Shown piece by piece: positions 33,389-40,733 of a stretch of 64,000 bases of DNA (within the stretch, counting starts at the first letter, position 1; each line of letters begins with the position of its first letter). Origin of the DNA: a bacterium. Its GTDB lineage: Bacteria > Planctomycetota > JAFGQW01. The position numbers were made by a program, and so were the translations under genes. The stretch spans positions 367,337-431,336 of the forward strand of contig JAUHXU010000006.1 of the NCBI GenBank assembly GCA_030426805.1, in the 5' to 3' direction. Under the pieces are notes generated by a model. That model had not been told where the DNA came from. It made no database searches and saw only the letters and a program-made list of their open reading frames with translations.

Positions 33389-34366
33389 ATGAGGACTTTC
33401 GCCGTTGGACTGTGCCTGCTCGTAGCAGCGTCCACCGCCTCCGCTCAGATCGCATACGTGCCGGACGCAATGCCATCGGTGGGCGGCAGCGGCAACGAGC
33501 CGATGAACTTCCCGTCGACGACGGGGCGCTATCAACAGGTGCTCGATGCGCAGTACCTGCCGAACCAACCGGTGCGATTCAACGCGGTCGCATTCGCACA
33601 GGCCGGGCTGTCGCCGACGCAATTCCAGGTCTCCGGTGACTTTCAACTTCGCCTCGCCCACACGACGCTCTCGTGCCCGACGGCGAACCTCAACAACAAC
33701 ATGCCGCCGGTGCCGACCGATCTCGCGAAGGTGACGAACGGCTACACCTACAACGCACCGCAGCTCAGCGGTTGGGCCGACTTCACGACGACGCAGGACT
33801 TCGGCTACGACGGGATGAGCAACCTCATCCTCGAGGTGCGGTTCCGTGGACAGAACACCGGTCTCGGGTTCGTGTGCCGGACGGACAGCCGGATCGGCCG
33901 CGCGTGGGCCTCGTCGACGAGCACGGACAACTTCAACGCCTCGACCGGCTCGATGTCGTGCTCCAACGGTTTGAAGACGCGGCTCGTCTACGTGTCCACC
34001 GACGTGTTGCTCGCGCCGAACACGGTCCAGGTCGGTAACACGCTCGGTATCGGCCTGTCGGGGCTGAAGTCGGGCGACACGTTCCAGATCGCCGCGTCGT
34101 TCACGAACACGCCGCTGCGCTTGACCGCGAGCCGCACGATCCACCTCGGCTTCGACAACTTGTTCCGCGCGTCCGTGACGGTCGGCCCGCCGATCTTCAA
34201 CAACTACGTGAACGTCGTCCCCGCCGCCGGTCGTACCGGTGCGTCGCTGCGGGTGCCGAACTTCCCGGCCCTCGCCGGCGTCGCGATCTACCACGCCGCG
34301 GTGACCGTCGGCAATGGCATGATCTCCGGCGCGACGAACACCGCCGGGACGATGATCATCCCGTAG
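33389..34366 (+). CDS. Secreted beta-rich protein, unknown function
   Basis: A 325-residue protein with a clear signal peptide (MRTFAVGLCLLVAASTASAQ). The mature part is rich in Asn, Thr and Ser. Its first 190 residues look like a beta sandwich of the PEP-CTERM/choice-of-anchor sort (FNAVAFAQAGLSPTQFQVSG; GYDGMSNLILEVRF). The last 115 residues resemble the recurring C-terminal domain of 26823-28055 and 49076-50338, but are more diverged (TIHLGFDNLFRASV, FPALAGVAIYHAAVTV). Two cysteine pairs may form disulfides. Likely a surface or extracellular structural protein; no catalytic motif. Confidence 0.75.
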   Translation: MRTFAVGLCLLVAASTASAQIAYVPDAMPSVGGSGNEPMNFPSTTGRYQQVLDAQYLPNQPVRFNAVAFAQAGLSPTQFQVSGDFQLRLAHTTLSCPTANLNNNMPPVPTDLAKVTNGYTYNAPQLSGWADFTTTQDFGYDGMSNLILEVRFRGQNTGLGFVCRTDSRIGRAWASSTSTDNFNASTGSMSCSNGLKTRLVYVSTDVLLAPNTVQVGNTLGIGLSGLKSGDTFQIAASFTNTPLRLTASRTIHLGFDNLFRASVTVGPPIFNNYVNVVPAAGRTGASLRVPNFPALAGVAIYHAAVTVGNGMISGATNTAGTMIIP

Positions 34367-34373
34367 GGCGGTC

Positions 34374-34414
34374 AAAAAAAGCGGCCGTCCCGCTCCGTTC
34401 GGAGCGAGACGGCC
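34374..34414 (-). terminator. Rho-independent terminator of the porin gene
   Basis: On the minus strand a 14-pair GC-rich stem (arms GGCCGTC and CGCTCC on one side of the plus strand, GGAGCG and GACGGCC on the other, with small internal asymmetry) closes on a 4-base loop and runs into seven T residues. It lies 35 bases after the porin stop. The plus-strand gene 33389-34366 ends just before it and may also use the hairpin. Confidence 0.8.
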
Positions 34415-34448
34415 CGACACTCCACGATCCGCCGGCCGACCCGGCTCG

Positions 34449-35843
34449 TCAGAAGTTGAGCTGGGTGTAGGCGTTGAAGCGCATCATGTTGCCGACCCCG
34501 CCGGGGTTGGTCATGCTGCGCTTCCAGTCGGTCTCCCAGTAGATGACGTCGAATCCGCTCTTCAGGCCGCCGCCCCAGTTGTGCGTCGTGCCCACGTAGA
34601 GCGTGAAGTTCTTCAGCGCGCCGCCGGCCATCACGTCGCCGTTCTCCGGGTTGTCGATCGAGCCACCGAACGACATGCCGAGGAAGTCGGACACACGGAA
34701 GCGCACCTCGGCCCAACCGCCCATCGAGTCGATCTCGCGACCGTTGGTCAGGTTCACGTCTTGGCCGATGCCGCCGCGCATGTCGCGCAACGCTTGCCCG
34801 ATCCAGCCTTCGCCGATCAGCGTCACCGGGCCGAGGTCGAGGTTGAGGTCGACACCGAGGCTCTGGCCGCGGAAGTGCTTTCCGTTGCCGAAGTTCGTGT
34901 CGGTCTCGTAGCTCGCGACGTGGCCCCAGAGGCCGAACTCGGCGCCGCCGACGGACAGCGCGGCACGTCCTTGCAGCATCGGCACGCCGGAGTCCCAGCC
35001 GTCGCGGGTGGTCGACGTGAACGGCGGTGCGGCCGCGTCCAGGTCTCGGTTGCCGACCGCGTCGGAGAACGCGAGCGCGCCGACGAACGAGAAGGCGACG
35101 TCATCGGCGTCGCCGCCGTTGAAGCCGAAGCGGGCCTGCGCGCGGCGGTCGCCGAGGTTACCGGCGTTCCACATCAGCAGCTCCGCGTTGACGCTCGGGT
35201 AGAGCGGCGAAATCACGTCCCAGTTCTGACCGAACTGCATGAAGAAGCTGCCGTAGTCGATGTTGATCCACGCGTGGCGGATACGGGGCGTGGGGCGCGA
35301 CTCGGCACCGCCGGTGAAGTTCGCGAAGTCGATCTCCAGCTTGCCGGTCACGGCAGCACCGCCGATTTCGCCGCCGTCCACGTCCACGCCGAGGCGCGTC
35401 AGTCGTGGATCGAACGCGAACTCGTCGTCGTTCTTGTCGGCGGAGACGTTGTTCTCCGGCAGCACGAACGCCGGCGTGAAGACGCTGTTGGCGCGTGCGG
35501 TGTTGTAGTACGCGTCGAGGCGCATGAAGCCGTAGAAACGGATCGGCTTGCCGGATTTCGTCAGCTTGCCGCCGTAGAACGACCGCTCGAGCTTCGCCTC
35601 GAGCGCCCGCTCGATCGCCGCGTCGAGTTCCGCGTCACGGTCCTGGTCACGCTCGAACATCGCGTCGGAGCTGCCGCCGCGCAGGCGCGCGATTTCGGCT
35701 TCTGCATCGGCGAGGCGTTGCTCGGTCGCGAGGAGGCGAGCCTCCAGCGATCCGGAGGGGTTGCCTACGCCATCGCCTTGGGCGACGGCGGGTAGGGCCG
35801 CAAATGCGGACAGAAGCGCGCCCAGCGCGCAGACCTTCTTCAT
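34449..35843 (-). CDS. Outer-membrane porin, DcaP-like
   Basis: A 464-residue protein with a signal peptide (MKKVCALGALLSAFAALPAVAQG), then an alpha-helical coiled coil with LEARLLATEQRLADAEAEIA, then a beta barrel beginning IRFYGFMRLDAYYNTARA. Short amphipathic strands continue to the terminal phenylalanine (NAYTQLNF), the signal used by outer-membrane barrels. The coiled-coil-plus-barrel form resembles DcaP-type porins that pass small organic acids or dipeptides. GGAG precedes the ATG; transcription probably starts from the minus promoter near 36107-36134, giving a leader of about 260 bases. A strong terminator follows. Confidence 0.9.
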   Translation of the reverse strand: MKKVCALGALLSAFAALPAVAQGDGVGNPSGSLEARLLATEQRLADAEAEIARLRGGSSDAMFERDQDRDAELDAAIERALEAKLERSFYGGKLTKSGKPIRFYGFMRLDAYYNTARANSVFTPAFVLPENNVSADKNDDEFAFDPRLTRLGVDVDGGEIGGAAVTGKLEIDFANFTGGAESRPTPRIRHAWINIDYGSFFMQFGQNWDVISPLYPSVNAELLMWNAGNLGDRRAQARFGFNGGDADDVAFSFVGALAFSDAVGNRDLDAAAPPFTSTTRDGWDSGVPMLQGRAALSVGGAEFGLWGHVASYETDTNFGNGKHFRGQSLGVDLNLDLGPVTLIGEGWIGQALRDMRGGIGQDVNLTNGREIDSMGGWAEVRFRVSDFLGMSFGGSIDNPENGDVMAGGALKNFTLYVGTTHNWGGGLKSGFDVIYWETDWKRSMTNPGGVGNMMRFNAYTQLNF

Positions 35844-36106
35844 GCTTCACTCCATTCCCGGAAACCTGACGGAACAGGTCGACGGGGTTTGGAGATTCAG
35901 CGCGGCTGCATGAAGAAGGGCGAACTCGACCGAGCCACCTGCCGCCGCCGATCCGGTGTCCGGTCGACCTGGCGTAGCCGCGAGAGTCAGAGGCCGTGGT
36001 AGCGCATCGCGACGCTCTCGGTCCGGCAGGCAGTGGTCTCCGAGCGATCGACGTCGCTCGCACGAGTTCGGTTCGGCCGCGCGGCCGACACCCGAGAAGG
36101 CGCGAC

Positions 36107-36134
36107 GGTATCGCGCAACGTTGCTCAGCGTCAA
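36107..36134 (-). promoter_or_regulatory. Candidate promoter of the porin gene
   Basis: On the minus strand TTGACG (36134-36129), a 16-base spacer and GATACC (36112-36107). Transcription would begin about 260 bases before the porin ATG. Confidence 0.45.
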
Positions 36135-36148
36135 CGTTCGGTTATATT
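36121..36148 (+). promoter_or_regulatory. Candidate promoter of the TusA/DsrE/OsmC/MetE operon
   Basis: TTGCTC at 36121-36126, a 16-base spacer and TATATT at 36143-36148, an AT-rich patch in otherwise GC-rich DNA. It overlaps the divergent porin promoter, so the two may compete or share a regulator. Confidence 0.5.
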
Positions 36149-36235
36149 GCGACAGAAGGTTTACACGAACGCGACACGAGACTCGCAGGCCTTGCTACCC
36201 TCTCGTGCCCGATTCCATCCGCCACGGAGACCGAA

Positions 36236-36253
36236 ATGCACCGCTACCGCTGA
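36236..36253 (+). CDS. Possible five-codon leader peptide (uORF)
   Basis: ATG at 36236 preceded by GGAG at proper spacing, encoding MHRYR then TGA, within the long leader of the operon. It may be chance; a regulatory role is speculative. Confidence 0.2.
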   Translation: MHRYR

Positions 36254-36419
36254 TTCGCTTGAGCGACGGTCGCGCGCGGTGCAGGTCTGTGCCGCTGAGC
36301 CCGGCGACGCCCCCGCGCCTCTGAGGCACTCGAGCCGCGGGTCGCCCGATTCCACGCGACCGCTCCGTCCGTTTGTCGACCTGTCCCGTTCGGGATCTTC
36401 TCTCACCGGAGCACCTTTG

Positions 36420-37517
36420 ATGTATCACCGTATCCTCTTGCCGCTCGCGGCGGTCGCGCTCGGCGCGTGCGCGAGCTCGAACTCGATGAACCCCGGCCTG
36501 TCGCACGGCGCGTCGATGTCGTTCAAAGCCGAGCACCGTTTCTCGGTGACCGTGCCGGACGGCGCCCAGCGCGTGCGCGTCTGGTGTGCGATGCCGTCGC
36601 GCCAGGACCCGGATCAGACCGTCAGCAACTGGAAGGTCGTGTCGCCGTATCCGACGCGGATCGCGACCGACAACTGGGGCAACGAGTTCCTGTTCGTCGA
36701 GGCGGACAACCCGAAGCCCGGCGCGTTCGACATCGTGACGACGTTCGACGTCGAGCGCGCGGAGGTCCGGGCGGACCTCGATCCGTCGAAGACGCGCGCG
36801 CACACCGCGGCCGAGAAGAAGGAACTCGCGAAGTACCTGCAAGGCTCGTCGCAGAGCGTGATCGACGCGAACGCGCGGCGGATGGCCAGTGACGCGGTCG
36901 GGGACGAGACGAACCCGATCCTCGCGTCGCGGCGGATCTACGACGCGGTGCTCGAGCGGATCGAGTATCACGTGAAGGACCCGAAGCCGGACAGCGCCAA
37001 GACGATGAACTCGACCGGCACCGGTTCGAGCGCGAAGTGCTACGAGACGTGCACCGGCAACTGCACCGACTTCCACTCGCTCTACGCTGCGGTGTCCCGT
37101 GCGGCCGGCATCCCGACGCGCGCCGTCTACGGCTCGTTCTTCAAGGGGCCGCTCGACGGCGTCGACAAGGACCAGAGCTACCACTGCTGGATCGAGTTCC
37201 ACGCGCCGAACGTCGGCTGGGTGCCGCTCGACGTCGCCGTCGCGGACGTGTTCGTCGACGACTTCCAGGCCAACGAGAACAGCCGCCCGCGCGCGCACCT
37301 GACGGTCGCCGACGGCTATCACGGCCCCGATGCCAAGCTCGTCGACTATTACTTCGGCAACATCGAGGCGCGTCGTGTCGTGTGGCACCGTAACCGGGAC
37401 CTCGTGCTCGACCCCCGCCAGGCCGGCGCGCCGTTGCTCTGGCTGCCGAAGGCGTACGTCGAGGTCGACGGGAAGCCCGGAAGCGCAGGGCGAAAGCTCA
37501 CCTACTCGTCGAAGTGA
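36420..37517 (+). CDS. Transglutaminase-like lipoprotein
   Basis: A 365-residue protein with a lipobox (LAAVALGAC, Cys17) and thus probably anchored to a membrane. The transglutaminase/papain-like triad is visible: Cys215 in GNCTDFHSLYAAV, His255 in SYHCWIEFH and Asp271 in VGWVPLDVAVAD. The N-terminal 110 residues are a beta sandwich of the sort that precedes bacterial transglutaminase cores. Such proteins act as proteases or cross-linkers in the envelope. A CGGAG site precedes the ATG. The stop is only 4 bases from the TusA-like gene, so it is the first gene of that operon although its envelope role does not obviously fit sulfur transfer. Confidence 0.87.
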   Translation: MYHRILLPLAAVALGACASSNSMNPGLSHGASMSFKAEHRFSVTVPDGAQRVRVWCAMPSRQDPDQTVSNWKVVSPYPTRIATDNWGNEFLFVEADNPKPGAFDIVTTFDVERAEVRADLDPSKTRAHTAAEKKELAKYLQGSSQSVIDANARRMASDAVGDETNPILASRRIYDAVLERIEYHVKDPKPDSAKTMNSTGTGSSAKCYETCTGNCTDFHSLYAAVSRAAGIPTRAVYGSFFKGPLDGVDKDQSYHCWIEFHAPNVGWVPLDVAVADVFVDDFQANENSRPRAHLTVADGYHGPDAKLVDYYFGNIEARRVVWHRNRDLVLDPRQAGAPLLWLPKAYVEVDGKPGSAGRKLTYSSK

Positions 37518-37521
37518 ACCG

Positions 37522-37749
37522 ATGGCGATCGTACACCACGCGGAATGGGATGCGGGCGATACCGCTTGCGGCGATCTCGCGCTCGAGTTGCGCAATCGGG
37601 TGCGCGCGTTGGATCCGGGCACGGTGCTCAAGCTCACCGCGCTCGACCCCGGCGCGCCGTCCGACATCCCCGCGTGGTGCACGATGACCGGCCACACGCT
37701 CGTGGCCGCCGAACACCCGATCTACTGGATCCAACGAAAGGGAGATTGA
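37522..37749 (+). CDS. TusA-like sulfur carrier protein
   Basis: A 75-residue protein of the TusA/SirA fold, starting 4 bases after the transglutaminase gene. Cys16 sits where TusA has its sulfur-carrying cysteine, but the usual C-P-x-P reads C-G-D-L. Cys53 in SDIPAWCTMTGHTLV matches the conserved second half of TusA (DIPxFCxxxGHxL). It ends with YWIQRKG, the last strand. TusA proteins hand on persulfide sulfur to DsrE-type carriers and to oxidation complexes, and a DsrE-like gene follows directly. The altered motif leaves room for a modified role. Confidence 0.82.
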   Translation: MAIVHHAEWDAGDTACGDLALELRNRVRALDPGTVLKLTALDPGAPSDIPAWCTMTGHTLVAAEHPIYWIQRKGD

Positions 37750-37753
37750 CCCG

Positions 37754-38116
37754 ATGGCGGGCAAGTTTTGCATGAGTCTCACCCACGCGAAGGACGACGC
37801 CGATCGGGCGACCGTCGCGTTCGTCGTCGCCAATGCGGCGGTCGCCTCCGACAAGGAGTCGCTCGTGTTCCTGAGCACCGAGGGCGTGCGCCTGTGCCAG
37901 AAGGGGTACGCGGACGACATCCACGAGGAGGGCTTCGCGCCGCTGAAGGAGCTGATGGACGGCTTCGTCGGCGCCGGCGGCAAGATCTGGGTGTGCTCCC
38001 CGTGCTTCAAGAAGCGTGGACTCGACGAGGGCGCGCTGATCGACGGCGCGACGATCGTCGGCGGGGCCAAGCTCGTCGAGTTCCTCGCCGACGGCAGCCC
38101 GGCTGTGTGCTACTGA
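37754..38116 (+). CDS. DsrE/DsrF-like sulfur-transfer protein
   Basis: A 120-residue protein of the DsrE-like fold, 4 bases after the TusA-like stop. Cysteines at 6, 48, 81, 84 and 119; the pair in KIWVCSPCFKKRG (Cys81, Cys84) is the likely sulfur-binding site, as in DsrE-type proteins with a C-x2-C. The family forms trimers or hexamers and takes sulfur from TusA. Its neighbours on both sides carry TusA domains, which supports a relay. No transmembrane segment, so it is not the membrane-bound DsrE2 form. Confidence 0.85.
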   Translation: MAGKFCMSLTHAKDDADRATVAFVVANAAVASDKESLVFLSTEGVRLCQKGYADDIHEEGFAPLKELMDGFVGAGGKIWVCSPCFKKRGLDEGALIDGATIVGGAKLVEFLADGSPAVCY

Positions 38117-38123
38117 TCGCACC

Positions 38124-38867
38124 GTGCCCGACTCGACGGACCTGCCGGCGCCCGACGCGAGCTGCGACGGCGGCGACCTCGATTGCGGAAGCGGCCTGCT
38201 GCTGATCATCCGCAACGAGATGGCGCCGCTCGGCGGCGGTCAGGTCCTCGAGGTGAAGAGTCGCGAGATCAGCGTGAAGGAGGACCTCCCGGCGTGGTGC
38301 CGGATGGTCGGCCACACGATGCTCGTGACCGCGCCCGCGCCCGAGGGGTACACGCACTACTACATCCGCAAGCGAACCGAGGAGACCGACGAAGAGGCGC
38401 CGCTCGCCGAGGACGTCGCGGAGGCGAAGCGCTACACGTGGCGCGTGCGCGTTCGTGGCGGCGACGGGATGAAGGCCCGCGTCTACGTGCGCAACCATGC
38501 GTTCGACGTCGGGCAGCCGGCGAGCTTCGACACCGAGGACGACGCGCCGAGCGCGATCGAGGTGTTGCTCGCGTCGATCGCGAGTTGTCTCGCGGTGGGG
38601 CTGCGCTTGCGCGCATCGCGGGAGCGGATCGAGATCTTCGATCTGGAGGTGTCGCTCCGAGCGCGCGCCGACAACATCATGGTGTTCCTCGGGGTCGAGG
38701 ACGAAGGCCATCCCGGGCTCGCCGCGATCGAGGGGCGGTGCTTCGTCGACACCGATGCCGACGACGACGTGCTCGAGCGGCTCTGGCGGGAGACCGTCGA
38801 GCGCTCGCCGGTCACGCAGACGCTCGTTCGCAAGGTTCCGTTTGACGTCGATGTGAGGAGATCGTGA
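38124..38867 (+). CDS. TusA-OsmC fusion protein
   Basis: A 247-residue protein starting at GTG. Residues 10-85 are a second TusA-like domain (Cys21 in DCGSG, Cys59 in KEDLPAWCRMVGHTMLV). Residues 102-247 are an OsmC/Ohr fold (SAIEVLLASIASCLAVGLRL, Cys154). In peroxide-reducing OsmC proteins a second cysteine lies in a C-P-V motif; here that position is Ser228 (ERSPVTQTL), so normal peroxidase chemistry is unlikely. The fusion suggests that the OsmC part binds an organic or lipoyl thiol and receives or hands over sulfur held by TusA (inference). The TGA shares its A with the next gene's ATG. Confidence 0.85.
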   Translation: MPDSTDLPAPDASCDGGDLDCGSGLLLIIRNEMAPLGGGQVLEVKSREISVKEDLPAWCRMVGHTMLVTAPAPEGYTHYYIRKRTEETDEEAPLAEDVAEAKRYTWRVRVRGGDGMKARVYVRNHAFDVGQPASFDTEDDAPSAIEVLLASIASCLAVGLRLRASRERIEIFDLEVSLRARADNIMVFLGVEDEGHPGLAAIEGRCFVDTDADDDVLERLWRETVERSPVTQTLVRKVPFDVDVRRS

Positions 38868-40009
38868 TGGCCGACTGGCCGTTGTTTCCGGTGACGGTGG
38901 TCGGCAGCTGGCCGCGACCGCGCGACCTGCTGCGCGCGATGAAGCGCGGCGCACCGGACCTGCCCGCGTTGCAGGAGCGCGCGACCCTCGATGCGATCCG
39001 CGCGATGGAGGGGGCCGGCGTGGACATCGTCTCCGACGGCGAGCAGCGCCGCGACAGCTTCGTGTCGTTCGTCGCCGAGCGTATCGACGGTCTCGACTGC
39101 ATGACGATGGCCGACATGCTGGAGCACGTCGAAGACAAGGCCGCGTTCGAGACGATTCTCAACGCGCTCGACGTGCCCGCGTTCGCGATTCGCAACCCGG
39201 TCGTGACCGGGCCGTTGTCGATCGCGTCCCCGCTGGCGCTCGACGACTACCGCTTCCTGCGCGCGAATACCGACCGCGCGATCAAGGTCGCGCTGCCGGG
39301 TCCCTACCTGCTCGCGCGTGCGAGCTGGGTCAAGAAGCTGTCGGCCGAGGCATACCCGACACGCGAGGCGCTCGCCGACGACTTCGTGCGGCTGCTTCGG
39401 GAGGAGATCATCGCGCTTGCCGAGGCGGGGTGCGAGGTCATCCAACTCGACGAGCCGGTGCTCACCGAGCTCGTCTTCGCGGGGAAGTCGAACACCCACA
39501 CGTTCATGTGCTCGGCGCTCGCGGCGAGTGCGTCGCCCGAGGAGGAGCTCGACTTCGCGGTCGAACTGATCAATCGCGTCGTCGACGGGATCGACGGGCC
39601 GGTGATCGCGCTGCACGTCTGCCGCGGCAACTGGAGCCGCAAGGAAGAGGTTCTCCTGAGCGGCGACTACGACGACCTCGTTCCCTACCTGGCGCGGATC
39701 CGCGTCGACCAGTTCGTCCTCGAATACGCGACGCCGCGCGCCGGTTCGGTCGACGTCCTGCGGGGGTTGCCCGACGGCGCGATGCTCGGCTTCGGCGTCG
39801 TCAATCCGCGTACGGCGGAAATCGAGTCGCCGGAGTGGATCGTCGGCCGTGTGCGCGAGGCGCTCGCGGTGTTCCCGCCGGAGCGGATCTTCCTGAACCC
39901 GGACTGCGGATTCGGCACGTTCGCCGAGCGGCCGATGGCGACGCCGGAGATCGCCGTGCAGAAGCTCGAGGCGCTGGCCGAGGCCGCCGCGATCCTGCGC
40001 CGCGGGTGA
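38867..40009 (+). CDS. Core-MetE-like zinc methyltransferase
   Basis: A 380-residue protein matching the catalytic C-terminal half of cobalamin-independent methionine synthase, with no N-terminal half. It has VGSWPRPRDLL at the start and VSDGEQRRDSF. Zinc ligands are visible as His250 and Cys252 (ALHVCRGNW), Glu286 (VLEYATP) and Cys347 (NPDCGFGTF). The fold moves methyl groups between a thiol and a carrier. Lying between a TusA-OsmC fusion and a membrane protein, its substrate may be a methylated thiol whose sulfur then enters the relay, or it may be an ordinary methionine synthase. GAGGAG precedes the ATG at 38867. Confidence 0.85.
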   Translation: MADWPLFPVTVVGSWPRPRDLLRAMKRGAPDLPALQERATLDAIRAMEGAGVDIVSDGEQRRDSFVSFVAERIDGLDCMTMADMLEHVEDKAAFETILNALDVPAFAIRNPVVTGPLSIASPLALDDYRFLRANTDRAIKVALPGPYLLARASWVKKLSAEAYPTREALADDFVRLLREEIIALAEAGCEVIQLDEPVLTELVFAGKSNTHTFMCSALAASASPEEELDFAVELINRVVDGIDGPVIALHVCRGNWSRKEEVLLSGDYDDLVPYLARIRVDQFVLEYATPRAGSVDVLRGLPDGAMLGFGVVNPRTAEIESPEWIVGRVREALAVFPPERIFLNPDCGFGTFAERPMATPEIAVQKLEALAEAAAILRRG

Positions 40010-40632
40010 GCCTCGCCGAAGTCCCACGGGTCCGAGCGGTTCGGGTGCGCGCGGACCATCGGGTCGTGCGGGTCGCCGAGGACCGGACGCGTCGTTGGCT
40101 GCTCGCCGCCGCGCTGGTCGCGTCGCCGCTGGGGATCGAACTCGTCGTCGACCTCGCGACGGGTGGCGCGCGAACCGGCAACGGGCGCGTGATCGTCGGA
40201 TTGAGCTGGGTCCTGACCGTCGTGATCGCCGTGGTCCTGATGACGCGGAGCTGGGCGCTCGTCATCGACACACGGGCGCGTGTCGCGACGCTCAGCCGTC
40301 GATTCTGGTGGGTCCCGTATCGGCGTCACCGGACGCCGATTGGCGCCGGGGTCGCGATCGGGGACGGGTTCGTCACCGTGACGGAACGGCAGCGACCCGA
40401 GTGGCTCAACGCGATCGGTTGCGTGCTCGGCCTGGCGAACGGTCTGCTGGGGGTGGTCTTCATGTTCATCGGCAGACTGGAGTCGCGGGAGGTCGCCGCG
40501 TTCGGCCTGATCGCCCCCGACGAGCGCGAATCGGCGGCCCCCGCGCGCCTGCTTCTGGCGGTTCGAGACGCGGCGAGCGCCGAGCGAGCCCTCGTCAAGC
40601 TGCGGGAGATCGCGCCCCGGCTCGTGGGATAG
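40006..40632 (+). CDS. Small membrane protein at the end of the sulfur-carrier operon
   Basis: A 208-residue protein starting at a GTG that overlaps the MetE-like stop (GTGA), so it is probably co-translated. Three hydrophobic segments are visible: around LLAAALVASPLGIELVVDLA, VGLSWVLTVVIAVVLM and IGCVLGLANGLLGVVFMFIG. The soluble ends are Arg-rich. No family recognised. It could be a membrane anchor or transporter piece for the operon, but that is only context. Confidence 0.65.
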   Translation: MSLAEVPRVRAVRVRADHRVVRVAEDRTRRWLLAAALVASPLGIELVVDLATGGARTGNGRVIVGLSWVLTVVIAVVLMTRSWALVIDTRARVATLSRRFWWVPYRRHRTPIGAGVAIGDGFVTVTERQRPEWLNAIGCVLGLANGLLGVVFMFIGRLESREVAAFGLIAPDERESAAPARLLLAVRDAASAERALVKLREIAPRLVG

Positions 40633-40650
40633 CGAGCCGGTGTTTTCCGT

Positions 40651-40678
40651 TTGGAACGGTCCGGACTCGGGGTAGCAT
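40651..40678 (+). promoter_or_regulatory. Candidate promoter for the SGNH-hydrolase gene
   Basis: TTGGAA at 40651-40656, a 16-base spacer and TAGCAT at 40673-40678, about 55 bases before the ATG at 40734. Confidence 0.4.
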
Positions 40679-40733
40679 CCGAACAGGGCAATTCCCGAAC
40701 GAGTCTCATCTCACGACGATCCCGGGGGACACG

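Larger units (their letters stand above)
35844..36419. other. Long divergent intergenic region between porin and transglutaminase genes
   Basis: The only gap above 300 bases. It holds two overlapping divergent promoters near 36107-36148 and a possible five-codon leader frame at 36236-36253. I see no structured RNA, tRNA or repeat in the rest. Confidence 0.6.

Noticed and set aside
34374..34414. A plus-strand terminator for 33389-34366
   Set aside because: The T-run is on the minus strand; on the plus strand the hairpin is preceded by A residues and not followed by T residues.
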